DNA of 7,138 nucleotides from Clostridiales bacterium (GTDB taxonomy: Bacteria; Bacillota; Clostridia; Oscillospirales; CAG-382), in assembly GCA_004553575.1 (NCBI GenBank), contig SFLA01000063.1:1-7138 (forward strand). The letters run 5' to 3'. Below the pieces are notes generated by a model. The model worked only from the letters and a program-made list of their open reading frames with translations. It had not been told where the DNA came from and made no database searches. This document shows, one piece after another, positions 1 through 6,439 of this stretch (position 1 is its first letter; each line of letters starts with the position of its first letter). Made by a program: the position numbers and the translations under genes.

Positions 1-282
1 ACCACAGAGAAACAGAGCGGAGCCGAAAAGCAGACGCTCCGAAGCAATTAAAACTGCACCTCCGGAGGAATATGTAACGGTTATCATATCAGCGTTAATA
101 CAGATCCGCGATGGTGTAAGACAAACGCCCAGCAAACTGCCGGAGACAGCAAAAGCTGCAAGAAGCAAAAAAGCGAAAAAGAAATACCCCTTTGCCGCAG
201 TTCGCAAGCGTGCCTTGGGACGGAGCTTCTCCGTATCAGAGACAGGCTGACCGACCGGGACGAGAGAGAGGCTTGGTTCCAT
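1..282 (-). CDS. N-terminal part of an unidentified membrane protein (truncated by window edge)
   Basis: An open minus-strand frame runs from an ATG at 282-280 off the left edge, giving 94 residues with no stop. Residues 1-30 are polar (MEPSLSLVPVG...), followed by a strongly hydrophobic stretch at about 33-54 (GYFFFAFLLLAAFAVSG region) and the start of a second one near 73-93. This indicates an integral membrane protein with a short cytoplasmic N terminus. I do not recognise the family; a resemblance to SpoIIM-like proteins crossed my mind but I cannot support it. The start is uncertain. The frame stays open upstream to 432, and TTG codons at 288 (behind an AAAGAAAG stretch) and 360 (behind GGAGAG at about 364-369) are possible alternatives. 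A promoter at 382-410 points into this gene. Confidence 0.6.
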   Translation of the reverse strand, partial: MEPSLSLVPVGQPVSDTEKLRPKARLRTAAKGYFFFAFLLLAAFAVSGSLLGVCLTPSRICINADMITVTYSSGGAVLIASERLLFGSALFLCG

Positions 283-291
283 ATTCAAAAC

Positions 292-318
292 CGGCTTTCT
301 TTCAATATCTTTAAGCCG
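292..318 (-). promoter_or_regulatory. Leader hairpin just upstream of the partial membrane gene
   Basis: On the minus strand CGGCTT (318-313) pairs with AAGCCG (297-292) around a purine-rich 15-base loop, ending about ten bases before the ATG at 282. The loop and 3' arm hold the only SD-like purines (GAAAGAAAG) for that ATG, so the structure could affect initiation. A 6-bp stem can arise by chance, and it would lie inside the gene if a more upstream start is used. Confidence 0.25.
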
Positions 319-381
319 ATTATATGCACCGCAGTGCCTCACGATTACTAAGAAAGGCAATGCTCTCCGACGAATGAGTTT

Positions 382-410
382 ATAATAATACAATTTACAT
401 AATTTTTCAA
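382..410 (-). promoter_or_regulatory. Sigma-A type promoter for the leftmost gene
   Basis: On the minus strand a TTGAAA -35 box (410-405) and a TATTAT -10 box (387-382) are separated by exactly 17 bases. Transcription would start near 375 and run into the membrane-protein gene, leaving a leader of about 90 bases if the ATG at 282 is the start. The region is AT-rich, which helps promoter activity but also makes chance matches more likely. Confidence 0.6.
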
Positions 411-427
411 TACCTTTTGAGGGTATT
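409..427. repeat. Inverted repeat abutting the -35 box (possible operator)
   Basis: AATACC (409-414) and GGTATT (422-427) form a 6-bp dyad with a 7-base centre. The left arm overlaps the end of the -35 box of the minus-strand promoter at 382-410. TTTTTCAA also occurs twice, at 403-410 and 426-433. The placement suits a repressor or activator site, but the arms are short and the region AT-rich. Confidence 0.3.
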
Positions 428-432
428 TTTCA

Positions 433-620
433 AAATTGTTGATTATGACAAGATGTTATGTTTACTATATTATGTTAACATCGTAAACGCGCCCATTATA
501 TGGGGCTTTTTTGAGATTACAGTCGCAAGATGTTGCTTGTTCGTTAGCATATACCGCTCCCCTGCTCTGACCCCAAAAGGTTTAAAGCCGTCAATCTGCA
601 CAACATAAAACCGAAAAACA
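433..620. other. Intergenic stretch without a supported gene
   Basis: Between the leftmost promoter region and the terminator at 624-649 I see no gene with a credible start, ribosome site or family resemblance. The stretch holds a weak plus-strand terminator-like hairpin (GCCC 491-494 with GGGC 503-506, then six T at 507-512). It separates the leftmost gene from the end of the five-gene unit. Confidence 0.5.
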
Positions 621-623
621 GAT

Positions 624-649
624 AATAAAAAAACCGCCCGTCAGGGCGG
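624..649 (-). terminator. Intrinsic terminator of the five-gene minus-strand unit
   Basis: On the minus strand CCGCCC (649-644), loop TGAC and GGGCGG (639-634) form a GC-only 6-bp stem followed directly by seven T (633-627) and then ATT. This is a textbook Rho-independent terminator. It lies 150 bases beyond the stop codon of the DMT-type transporter gene and marks the end of the leftward operon. Confidence 0.9.
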
Positions 650-651
650 CT

Positions 652-682
652 GCGCCGGATGCGGCGCGCACTGAAATGCGCG
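652..682. repeat. Two adjoining hairpins in the operon 3' region
   Basis: GCGCCG (652-657) pairs with CGGCGC (662-667) around a 4-base loop. CGCGCA (665-670) pairs with TGCGCG (677-682) around a 6-base loop. The two stems share three bases, so they may compete or stack. Both lie just before the terminator stem in the leftward transcript. Their role is unknown; they could block 3' exonucleases or be part of a structured 3' UTR. Confidence 0.5.
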
Positions 683-712
683 TCATTGTTACCCACGTTA
701 TTCATTAATATA

Positions 713-734
713 CCGCCGCGTTTTATCGCGGCGG
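713..734. repeat. Strong 8-bp GC hairpin in the operon 3' region
   Basis: CCGCCGCG (713-720) and CGCGGCGG (727-734) form a perfect 8-bp GC stem around a 6-base AT loop. In the leftward transcript it follows the last stop codon by about 65 bases. No T-run follows on the minus strand, so it is not a typical terminator by itself. It may protect the 3' end or be a REP-like palindrome. Confidence 0.5.
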
Positions 735-798
735 TTCGGAAATAAGATTTTCCCTTAAGCCGAAGACCGCTTCGCATGCGCACCGGCAAAGCGACGGA

Positions 799-1639
799 CT
801 ATTTATGCTCGTCTTTCATCTTCGGTGCGAAATAATTCACTCCAAGCACCCCGACCACAATAAGAGCAACGCACAAGTACTGCAGAGGGCTGAAGGATTC
901 GTCAAGCACCAGTACTCCGGCAAGCACGCTGACGACGGTCGCTATATTTGCAAAAGATGACAGAAGAATAGGACTGATATACGAAAGAGAAACATTTATA
1001 AGTAAAAAAGCGAATATCGAAGATACGACGGCGAGATACAGTATCCCCCATATAAAATCCGAATGGGAAAATGCTTCCGCAGTAAGACGAAAGGTATCTC
1101 CCCCGTGCACGGCAAAAGCGAGTGCGGTAAGTCCCGCAGCCCCTACCCCGAACGCGAAGTAAAGACGCTCGAATGCAGAGAACCTCGCGGATTGGACACG
1201 CGAAATGCAGTTGTTGAGCGCGGCGCATACTACGGCGCAGAGTAAAAGCAGAAATCCGATAAAGTCGAAGTTGGCGTTCTCGCCGTCCGTAAGCGATACG
1301 ACCGAAACCCCGGCAAAAGATACAGCAGTAAACACCATCTGAAGTGCCGTCGGTTTTTCTCCGAGAATCGGATATGACAGCAGCATTACGCATACCGGTA
1401 CAAGAGCTATCATAACTCCGGCGAATGCAGACGAGGTGCGCGATACTCCGTACTGCTTTGACTTTAATCATGCCGAGCATAACCGGTACGGTGAGCAGCA
1501 GAAAGGCTATATCAAACCTTACCGCCTGTGCAATCAGCAGGTCGGAAACGGCAAGTACTTTTTTCGAAGCGAGAAAGGCAAAGCCGAATATTACATTAGC
1601 TCCGACACCCGCAGCAGTACCTTTTAGTTTTTTACTCAT
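799..1639 (-). pseudogene. EamA/DMT-family transporter, disrupted by an out-of-frame internal deletion
   Basis: The family (drug/metabolite transporters, about 300 residues, ten membrane helices) exports small metabolites. The gene starts at an ATG (1639-1637) overlapping the upstream stop as ATGA, with no clear ribosome site, which suggests coupling. The first 61 codons read as a good N terminus (MSKKLKG..., helices 1 and 2, ending MIKVK). The frame then drifts into non-family sequence. The correct C-terminal part resumes in another frame from about 1455 (QYGVSRTSSAFAG) and runs through the rest of the domain to a TAG at 801-799; its 204-residue part begins at a Met at 1413. About 25 residues normally found between these blocks, including helix 3, are missing. 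Two to one modulo three arithmetic puts the lost length at 3n+2 bases. This looks like a deletion pseudogene; an assembly error is the alternative. Confidence 0.8.
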
Positions 1640-2556
1640 AATACAAGAAGCAGAAGCGGTATCGTAACGGCGCAGAGCATCGTACATATCAGAACCGTAT
1701 CGGCCGCCGTCTTCTGTCCCCTTCCGTAAAGCTCCGACAGATTCAGTACAACGCTGGCGGTCGGGCAGGACGCGAGAATAAACATTGTCGCTTTGAAGCC
1801 GTAATCGAGCGGGAGAAAGTATACAGAGGCATACGCGACAAGAGGAAACACAATAAGCTTGACAGCGGAAGCCATATAGGCTCCTTTATCCTTCAGCAGA
1901 TCGTTTATACGAACGGTAGCAAGCCGCATTCCGAGTATCAGCATACACAGCGGTGTCGACATTCTGCCGAGCAGTGTAACGCCGGTGTCAATAATATCCG
2001 GAAACTTGATCCCGAGAATAAACAGCGGAAGCGATATGCACAGAGCTATCGTAGGCGGGTTAAGGAATAATTTACGTATGCTCAGATATTTGCGGTCGCC
2101 GGTAAGAATAAGCGAGCCGACCGTCCACGATATTATATTCATTGCGACTATGAATACCGCCGAATAGGCTATTGACTCGGGATGCTCCGGAAGAAGCGCC
2201 TCCAGCAGCGGGACTCCGAAAAACCCGACATTGCCGAGCACTCCGGCAACGGTACATACACGATATATCGGGTTTGAATATCTGCGTCTGAACACAAGCC
2301 ACAGCAGCGTCAGGGCGACCGATTCCAATACGAAAGCCAGCACAAAGAAAAGCGCCATGTTCTTAAGCAGCCCCGGCGTGCAGTCAACCTGATTGAAGGA
2401 ATACATTGAAAGGCAGGGCTGACAGACATACAGGAGTACTTTTGAAAACGACGCTATATGCGACTGATCTATAAGCTTTGTCTTTACGAATATAAAGCCG
2501 GGCACAGCGTACGCCAGCATGATTATAACATTGAGTGCGGTGAGTGTAAAATCCAT
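1636..2556 (-). CDS. AEC-family (auxin efflux carrier-like) membrane transporter
   Basis: The 306-residue product fits the Mem_trans/AEC family in length and layout: five hydrophobic helices, a hydrophilic middle near 152-163, then five more helices to the C terminus (LLLLVL). Family-type motifs are GNVGFFGVPLLEAL (108-121), FLNPP near 164-168, STPLCMLILGM (200-210) and CPTASVVLNLSELYG (254-268). Bacterial members export or import organic acids or similar small anions; the substrate cannot be read from the sequence. The start ATG at 2556-2554 shares one base with the stop of the nitroreductase gene (TGATG), and no strong ribosome site precedes it, so reinitiation by ribosomes ending the upstream gene is likely. 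Its own stop overlaps the next start as ATGA. Confidence 0.9.
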   Translation of the reverse strand: MDFTLTALNVIIMLAYAVPGFIFVKTKLIDQSHIASFSKVLLYVCQPCLSMYSFNQVDCTPGLLKNMALFFVLAFVLESVALTLLWLVFRRRYSNPIYRVCTVAGVLGNVGFFGVPLLEALLPEHPESIAYSAVFIVAMNIISWTVGSLILTGDRKYLSIRKLFLNPPTIALCISLPLFILGIKFPDIIDTGVTLLGRMSTPLCMLILGMRLATVRINDLLKDKGAYMASAVKLIVFPLVAYASVYFLPLDYGFKATMFILASCPTASVVLNLSELYGRGQKTAADTVLICTMLCAVTIPLLLLVL

Positions 2557-3074
2557 CAGACCAAATACCGGACGTAGTCCTGCTTTCTTTCTTTTTTGGG
2601 CGGAAATCCGTCTTTCGGATAACCGAGAATACAGCAGCCCACTCCGGTATAATCGGAAAGACCGAGCTTTTCCAGCAGTTCTTTGCCGTAATCAGTACAC
2701 ATCATCTCGCGGCAGCGGTGTATCCAACAGCTTCCGAGTCCTAACGAAAACGCGGCGTTCAGCATATTGCCGATAGCCAGGGATCCGTCCTCGGTGTTGG
2801 TATGAATACCGTTCTTTACTACTACGCAAATCACTGTCGGCGCTCCGTAGAAAGGATCGCCGTTTATTCCTCCAGCTTCGGCATTGAGAGCGGACAAACG
2901 ATCCCGCAACGTCTTATCCTGTACGACAATAAAAACCGGGCTCTGACGGTTCATGCCCGTGGGAGCATTCTTCCCTGCCTCGAGTACCGCGTCGAGCTCG
3001 GCGCGTGTTATCTGATCCGGCAAAAAGCTTCGAACGCTTACACGATCGCACAGCGTTCGTAAAGTCTCGTTCAT
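2556..3074 (-). CDS. Nitroreductase-family FMN-dependent oxidoreductase
   Basis: The 172-residue product matches the short form of the nitroreductase fold, which binds FMN and reduces nitro, quinone or related substrates with NAD(P)H. Visible marks are RVSVRSF (11-17), the FMN-contacting start of the family, then APTGMNRQSP (37-46), the mid-domain DGSLAIGNMLNAAFSLGLGSCWIH (96-119, helix and FMN site) and the closing LGYPKDGFPPKKERK (140-154). It is a cytoplasmic, probably homodimeric enzyme. The true substrate is unknown; members of this size in anaerobes are often annotated only to family. An AGGAGG seven bases before the ATG fixes the start. The gene begins 11 bases after the carbohydrate-binding protein gene and ends within the start codon of the transporter gene, so it is an internal operon gene. 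Confidence 0.92.
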   Translation of the reverse strand: MNETLRTLCDRVSVRSFLPDQITRAELDAVLEAGKNAPTGMNRQSPVFIVVQDKTLRDRLSALNAEAGGINGDPFYGAPTVICVVVKNGIHTNTEDGSLAIGNMLNAAFSLGLGSCWIHRCREMMCTDYGKELLEKLGLSDYTGVGCCILGYPKDGFPPKKERKQDYVRYLV

Positions 3075-3081
3075 CTGTGCG

Positions 3082-3087
3082 CCTCCT
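3082..3087 (-). promoter_or_regulatory. Ribosome binding site overlapping the upstream stop codon
   Basis: A perfect AGGAGG on the minus strand sits seven bases before the nitroreductase ATG (3074). Its first two bases are also the last two of the TAG stop (3088-3086) of the carbohydrate-binding protein gene, so the two genes are probably translationally coupled. Confidence 0.8.
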
Positions 3088-3682
3088 ATTCGATAATAAA
3101 CGTGCCGAAATATTCCGGACGGTGGAAATCGGGTTTCTCACACAGAACCGGTGACCACGAACCGAAGTGAGGAACAGCCGTCTCGTCACCGCACTTGTAA
3201 AAGTTACCGCGGAAGATATATCCGTTTCCGAACGGACAATCCCCGAAAAGGTCGCGCACGGTCTTGAAGGAAAACAACGCTTCGACCGTCCACGCTCCAT
3301 CAGCCTTCCCTGCGGTTACCTTCGGCATGGTATCGGTAAGACGGTCTATGGAAGTTTTGTTTTTGCGTTCGGTGCGGACTGCGGAAAGGTAGGCTCCGGC
3401 AGAATTCATTTCGAAATTCATATACAGCGGAGAACGATTACTGAAGGAAACGAAAAACTCAAGACAGCTGTCGGTATACACCGGGTCGCCGTAATTATGA
3501 TATCTCACAAGCGGATCCTGCTCGAAGGCGGTCATCTTAAGCGCGAAGCCTTTGCCGTTAACCATTGCAAGCTGAGCGTATGCACGGGGAGTATATTCAC
3601 TTCCCCAGGTATAAGACTCAATCTCGGCGCAGGGTATGTCCGACCAGTTGACTTCGTTTACTCTATGTACGATGTACTGCAT
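3086..3682 (-). CDS. Carbohydrate-binding family 9-like protein (CBM9-type fold)
   Basis: The 198-residue product resembles standalone CBM9-like proteins, a beta-sandwich related to the sugar-end-binding module of xylanases. Typical positions are DSCLEFFVSF (71-80), NFEMNSAGAYL (89-99), the RGNFYKCGDETAVPHFGSWSPV stretch (158-179) and HRPEYFGTFIIE at the C terminus. There is no signal peptide, membrane helix or attached catalytic domain, so it is predicted to be cytoplasmic, which is odd for a glycan-binding module; ligand and role are unknown. The start ATG at 3682-3680 follows GAGAGG by about six bases. It lies 36 bases after the small membrane protein gene and 11 before the nitroreductase gene. 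The family call rests on remembered motif patterns, so it is good but not certain. Confidence 0.78.
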   Translation of the reverse strand: MQYIVHRVNEVNWSDIPCAEIESYTWGSEYTPRAYAQLAMVNGKGFALKMTAFEQDPLVRYHNYGDPVYTDSCLEFFVSFSNRSPLYMNFEMNSAGAYLSAVRTERKNKTSIDRLTDTMPKVTAGKADGAWTVEALFSFKTVRDLFGDCPFGNGYIFRGNFYKCGDETAVPHFGSWSPVLCEKPDFHRPEYFGTFIIE

Positions 3683-3718
3683 ACTTTACCTCTCGTAAAA
3701 GTTTTCACAGCGTGTTTC

Positions 3719-4105
3719 TCAGCCTTCGTCAGAATCGGTGTCTTCGTCCTCTTCGACCTCGATAACCTCTTCGTACTCGACGCCGCGGCGGCGGAGCATT
3801 CCCACCAGCACGATTGCAAGCACTACGAAAAACAGAAGAGCTACTATAAGGATGCCGCCCCACCATGACGGGGATGCAAGAAACTCCCTTATTCCGTCGT
3901 AAACAAGATATCCGGCCGGCACGAGCGCGAACACAATGGCAGACACGCCGAGCAGCACATAACTGAGTATGCGGAGCAAACGGTAATCGTTCATCATACG
4001 GCTTATCATATTGTTCTGCTTGACGATGAGCGAATACTGTTTCTTTATAATTTTTTTCATCTCTTCAAGCACATAATCGTTCGATGCGGAATTATTCTTA
4101 TCCAT
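3719..4105 (-). CDS. Small two-pass membrane protein with N-terminal helix and acidic tail
   Basis: I do not recognise this 128-residue protein. Residues 11-42 (YVLEEMKKII... to MMNDYR) are charged and heptad-like, suggesting an amphipathic or coiled-coil helix. Two membrane helices follow at about 43-69 and 81-103, with a short loop containing SPSWWGG. An RRR cluster (105-107) should stay in the cytoplasm, placing both ends inside. The tail (109-128) has 12 Asp or Glu in 20 residues. The start at 4105 is chosen over an upstream in-frame ATG at 4141 because AGGAGG lies six bases before 4105 and because 4141 falls inside the promoter, upstream of the expected transcript start. As first gene of the leftward unit it is transcribed with the CBM9-like, nitroreductase and transporter genes. 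Its function is unknown. Confidence 0.75.
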   Translation of the reverse strand: MDKNNSASNDYVLEEMKKIIKKQYSLIVKQNNMISRMMNDYRLLRILSYVLLGVSAIVFALVPAGYLVYDGIREFLASPSWWGGILIVALLFFVVLAIVLVGMLRRRGVEYEEVIEVEEDEDTDSDEG

Positions 4106-4111
4106 TATAAT

Positions 4112-4117
4112 CCTCCT
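4112..4117 (-). promoter_or_regulatory. Ribosome binding site deciding the start of the small membrane protein
   Basis: AGGAGG on the minus strand, six bases before the ATG at 4105-4103. It rules in this start over the earlier in-frame ATG at 4141-4139, which has no ribosome site and lies at the -10 box. Confidence 0.85.
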
Positions 4118-4131
4118 GTTATTGTAATGCA

Positions 4132-4160
4132 AATATACCATATGTGATATAAAAAGTCAA
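4132..4160 (-). promoter_or_regulatory. Strong sigma-A promoter of the leftward five-gene unit
   Basis: TTGACT (4160-4155) and TATATT (4137-4132) on the minus strand are separated by 17 bases, one mismatch from consensus in each box. Transcription should begin near 4125, giving a leader of about 20 bases before the ATG at 4105. It is back to back with the plus-strand promoter at 4178-4206; the two -35 boxes are 17 bases apart, so activity at one may affect the other. Confidence 0.85.
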
Positions 4161-4177
4161 TGCCGCATAAAAAACAG

Positions 4178-4206
4178 TTGAAAACATCTGTCGAAAGGGA
4201 TATAAT
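4178..4206 (+). promoter_or_regulatory. Near-perfect sigma-A promoter of the recombinase-thioesterase-smpB unit
   Basis: TTGAAA (4178-4183), a 17-base spacer and a perfect TATAAT (4201-4206). Transcription should start near 4213, leaving a leader of only about 13 bases that is mostly the ribosome site AGAGGTG (4212-4218) before the ATG at 4226. A leader this short leaves little room for attenuation or riboswitch control. Confidence 0.88.
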
Positions 4207-4225
4207 AGTAAAGAGGTGAAACACC

Positions 4226-5206
4226 ATGTTTGAGGACGCTCCGCTGTTTATCCGCTCGTTCCTTTCATATAAGCTTACAATACAGAACAGGTCGGAACTG
4301 ACCGTACGGGAGTACTGGCTGGATCTTCGTACATTCTTCAGATATATCGTACTTACTCACGAGGGAAAGGACCCGGATTCTGACGTAATGCCGGATATCA
4401 GCGGATATGATATTTCGCTTGCGGCATCGGTAGACACGGCGGACATATATTCTTTTCTGCTCTATCTCGCGGAGTCCCGCCGTGACAAGCCCGCAACAAG
4501 AGCACGCAAGCTTGCCGCCATACGTGCGTTTTATAAGTATCACACATCAAAATCACACGAGCTCAAAGAAGATCCGTCAAAGGATATCGATTCTCCGGCA
4601 ATCAAACGGCGTCTGCCGAAGTATCTTTCGCTCGAAGAAGCCGAACAGCTTCTCGATTCTGTGGATCCTGCTTCGGAGAATGCGGAGCGCGACGAATGCA
4701 TGCTGACACTTCTTCTTAACTGTGGAATGCGGCTTTCAGAGCTGACCGGCATTAATCTCAGCGACATATCCCCCGACCTTTCCAGACTGACCGTCACCGG
4801 CAAGGGAAGCAAACAGCGCACTATATATCTCAACGATGCGTGCAGGTCGGCTGTCGGCAGATACATAAACGTACGTGGGCAAGCGGCAACACGTCACGGC
4901 GGCACCGTAAAGGACAAGAATGCGTTGTTTCTGAGCGGAAGATACACGCGTATTTCAAACAAAACCGTACAATGGATCGTAAAACGCCAGCTCGATAAGT
5001 GCGGACTCGGAGCAAAAGGATATTCGGTTCATAAACTGCGTCACACAGCGGCTACCCTTATGTACGATAAAGGCGGCGTAGACGTACGTGTGTTAAAAGA
5101 GATACTGGGGCATGAGCAGCTCAACACGACGCAGATATATACTCATGTCTCCGACAGGCAGCTCGAGGAAGCAATGGAGAAGAATCCGCTCTCGAAGCGT
5201 ATATAG
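4226..5206 (+). CDS. xerC: Xer-type tyrosine recombinase
   Basis: The 326-residue protein has the two-part layout of XerC/XerD: an N-terminal SAM-like core-binding domain (about 5-115) and a catalytic domain (about 130-326). All active-site residues are visible: Arg169 in LNCGMRLSEL, Lys193 in TGKGSKQR, His269 and Arg272 in HKLRH, His296 in LGHEQ and the nucleophile Tyr305 in TQIYTH. Xer proteins cut and rejoin DNA at dif to resolve chromosome dimers, usually as a XerC-XerD pair. At 326 residues it is slightly longer than the usual 295-305, with the extra length around 41-70. Gene order next to a thioesterase and smpB, normal composition and lack of phage genes favour a housekeeping Xer over a mobile integrase. 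Whether it is the XerC or XerD partner cannot be decided here; the symbol is provisional. Confidence 0.88.
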   Translation: MFEDAPLFIRSFLSYKLTIQNRSELTVREYWLDLRTFFRYIVLTHEGKDPDSDVMPDISGYDISLAASVDTADIYSFLLYLAESRRDKPATRARKLAAIRAFYKYHTSKSHELKEDPSKDIDSPAIKRRLPKYLSLEEAEQLLDSVDPASENAERDECMLTLLLNCGMRLSELTGINLSDISPDLSRLTVTGKGSKQRTIYLNDACRSAVGRYINVRGQAATRHGGTVKDKNALFLSGRYTRISNKTVQWIVKRQLDKCGLGAKGYSVHKLRHTAATLMYDKGGVDVRVLKEILGHEQLNTTQIYTHVSDRQLEEAMEKNPLSKRI

Positions 5207-5222
5207 AAAAGGAAAATCACAA

Positions 5223-5948
5223 ATGTTTGCAAAAAGGTTTTCAGCGTCGCCTGAGCATTGCGACGATACCGGAAGAATCAAGCTTTCATCGCTCCAGTAC
5301 TTCATGCAGGTTACTGCGTGCAACGACTGTGACGAATACGGAAACACCACCGCGGCGCTGCGCGAAGACGGAGTGGCGTTTGTTATAACCCGCATATCCA
5401 TGGATATTTATCTGGATATACGGGAGGGAGATACAATTGAAATATTTACCGAGAGCGACCGTACCGAGGGTATATGCTGGATAAGGGAATTCCTTATAGC
5501 AACCCAGAACGGGTTTGCGGCAAGGGCTTCGACCGCCTGGATATTGCTCGATCTCAACAAACGGACGGTGGTGCGTCGAACGGAACTGCGTCACGAGCTC
5601 CCGAATCTGCATCTGATTCCGGAGGGAAGCCCGTACATAAAGAGGATATTCGCAAGGGATGAATCCCCCGCCCCGATCTGCGAGATTTCCATACAGCCGG
5701 GACATATCGATGTTAACGGGCATGTAAACAATACCTATTATCAGGATTTCATTCATGAAGCGCTTAATGAATCGTATAACACAAGAAAAATCGAACATGT
5801 ACAGATCTCTTATGAACACGAGGCGCTGAACGGTGACATTCTCGCCATATCGGGTATCATGGAAGACAGGCGGGCTCGGCTTCGTGCCGTGGCAAGAGGA
5901 AAAGTATGCTTTGAAGCGGATGTAGCGTTCGCAGCGGAGGAAGCATGA
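5223..5948 (+). CDS. Acyl-ACP thioesterase (FatA/FatB-like, double hotdog fold)
   Basis: This 241-residue cytoplasmic enzyme should release fatty acids by hydrolysing acyl-acyl carrier protein. The N-terminal hotdog half carries the family pattern GVAFVITRISMDIYLDI-REGDTIEIFTES (50-78). The C-terminal half has HIDVNGHVNNTYYQDF (161-176), matching the D-x-N-x-H-V-N-N active-site signature (Asp163, Asn165, His167), and an acidic ISYEHEAL (195-202), where plant enzymes have a catalytic acidic residue. The start at 5223 is preferred over an in-frame ATG at 5112, which lies inside the recombinase gene; AAAAGG (5207-5212) lies ten bases before 5223 and family similarity begins here. The gene lies 16 bases after the recombinase gene and one base before smpB. 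Chain-length preference cannot be read from the sequence. Confidence 0.88.
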   Translation: MFAKRFSASPEHCDDTGRIKLSSLQYFMQVTACNDCDEYGNTTAALREDGVAFVITRISMDIYLDIREGDTIEIFTESDRTEGICWIREFLIATQNGFAARASTAWILLDLNKRTVVRRTELRHELPNLHLIPEGSPYIKRIFARDESPAPICEISIQPGHIDVNGHVNNTYYQDFIHEALNESYNTRKIEHVQISYEHEALNGDILAISGIMEDRRARLRAVARGKVCFEADVAFAAEEA

Positions 5949-5949
5949 T

Positions 5950-6414
5950 ATGTCAGGAAAACCGAAAAGGCTGATCGCAGCCAACAAAAAAGCGTATCAC
6001 GATTACTTTGTCGATGACACCTTTGAAGCGGGCATCGAGCTTTGCGGAACCGAGGTCAAATCGCTCCGTCAGGGAGCGGTCAATATGCGTGACAGCTACT
6101 GTCAGATTAAAAACGGAGAGCTGCTGCTGTACGGCATGCACATAAGTCCGTACGAAAAGGGCAATATATTTAACCGTCAGCCTTACCGCGAGCGTCGCTT
6201 GCTTATGCATCGTCGCGAGATAATGAAACTCTTCGGTCTGGTCGGGCAGAAAGGGTTTTCGATAATACCGCTTTCAATGTACTTCAGCGGTAAATGGGTG
6301 AAGGTTGAAATCGGTCTGTGCCGCGGCAAAAAGCTGTACGACAAGCGTGAAGCCGAGGCAGAAAAAACCGCCAGACGAGATATAGAACGTGAATCAGTTG
6401 TAAGAAGCGTATGA
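5950..6414 (+). CDS. smpB: SsrA-binding protein SmpB
   Basis: The 154-residue protein has the full SmpB pattern. SmpB binds the tRNA-like part of tmRNA and brings it to ribosomes stalled on broken messages; its C-terminal tail enters the empty mRNA channel. Visible marks are NKKAYHDYFVDDTFEAGIEL (12-31), GTEVKSLR (33-40), the N-x-x-P-x-R-x-R-RLL-x-HR stretch (75-88), the IIPLSMYF strand (105-112), GLCRGKKLYDKRE (122-134) and the basic tail to 154. Its length is typical. The ribosome site GGAGG (5936-5940) sits nine bases upstream, inside the end of the thioesterase gene, and only one base separates the genes. Its RNA partner ssrA is encoded 64 bases downstream. No T-rich terminator is seen between the two, so read-through into ssrA is possible. 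Confidence 0.97.
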   Translation: MSGKPKRLIAANKKAYHDYFVDDTFEAGIELCGTEVKSLRQGAVNMRDSYCQIKNGELLLYGMHISPYEKGNIFNRQPYRERRLLMHRREIMKLFGLVGQKGFSIIPLSMYFSGKWVKVEIGLCRGKKLYDKREAEAEKTARRDIERESVVRSV

Positions 6415-6439
6415 ACCGGCAGTTTCACTCCTGCACGGC

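Noticed and set aside
439..512. Plus-strand promoter-like boxes (TTGATT and TACTAT) with a terminator-like hairpin, as a tiny RNA gene
   Set aside because: The spacer is 18 bases with weak boxes in AT-rich DNA, the stem is only 4 bp, and the product would be about 35 bases.
417..608. 63-codon plus-strand frame
   Set aside because: It begins at a TTG inside the promoter region, has no ribosome site, and resembles no family.
544..789. 81-codon minus-strand frame after the DMT gene
   Set aside because: It reads through four hairpins and the terminator, giving an Arg-rich and then Phe-rich product typical of translated terminators.
799..1639. Programmed ribosomal frameshift joining the two DMT frames
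   Set aside because: No convincing slippery heptamer with a following structure is seen at the junction, and a frameshift product would still lack helix 3.
902..1687. 261-codon minus-strand frame taken as one intact protein
   Set aside because: Only residues from the internal Met at 1639 to about 1457 look like a transporter; the rest is Arg, Ser and Cys-rich out-of-frame sequence.
3167..3868. 233-codon plus-strand frame opposite the CBM9-like and small membrane protein genes
   Set aside because: It overlaps two better-supported genes on the other strand, and its translation lacks any recognisable domain; it is a shadow of them.
4226..5206. Tyrosine recombinase as the integrase of a mobile element inserted at ssrA
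   Set aside because: It is 1.3 kb upstream of ssrA, in an operon with housekeeping genes, with no excisionase or phage genes and no duplicated tmRNA end in the window.
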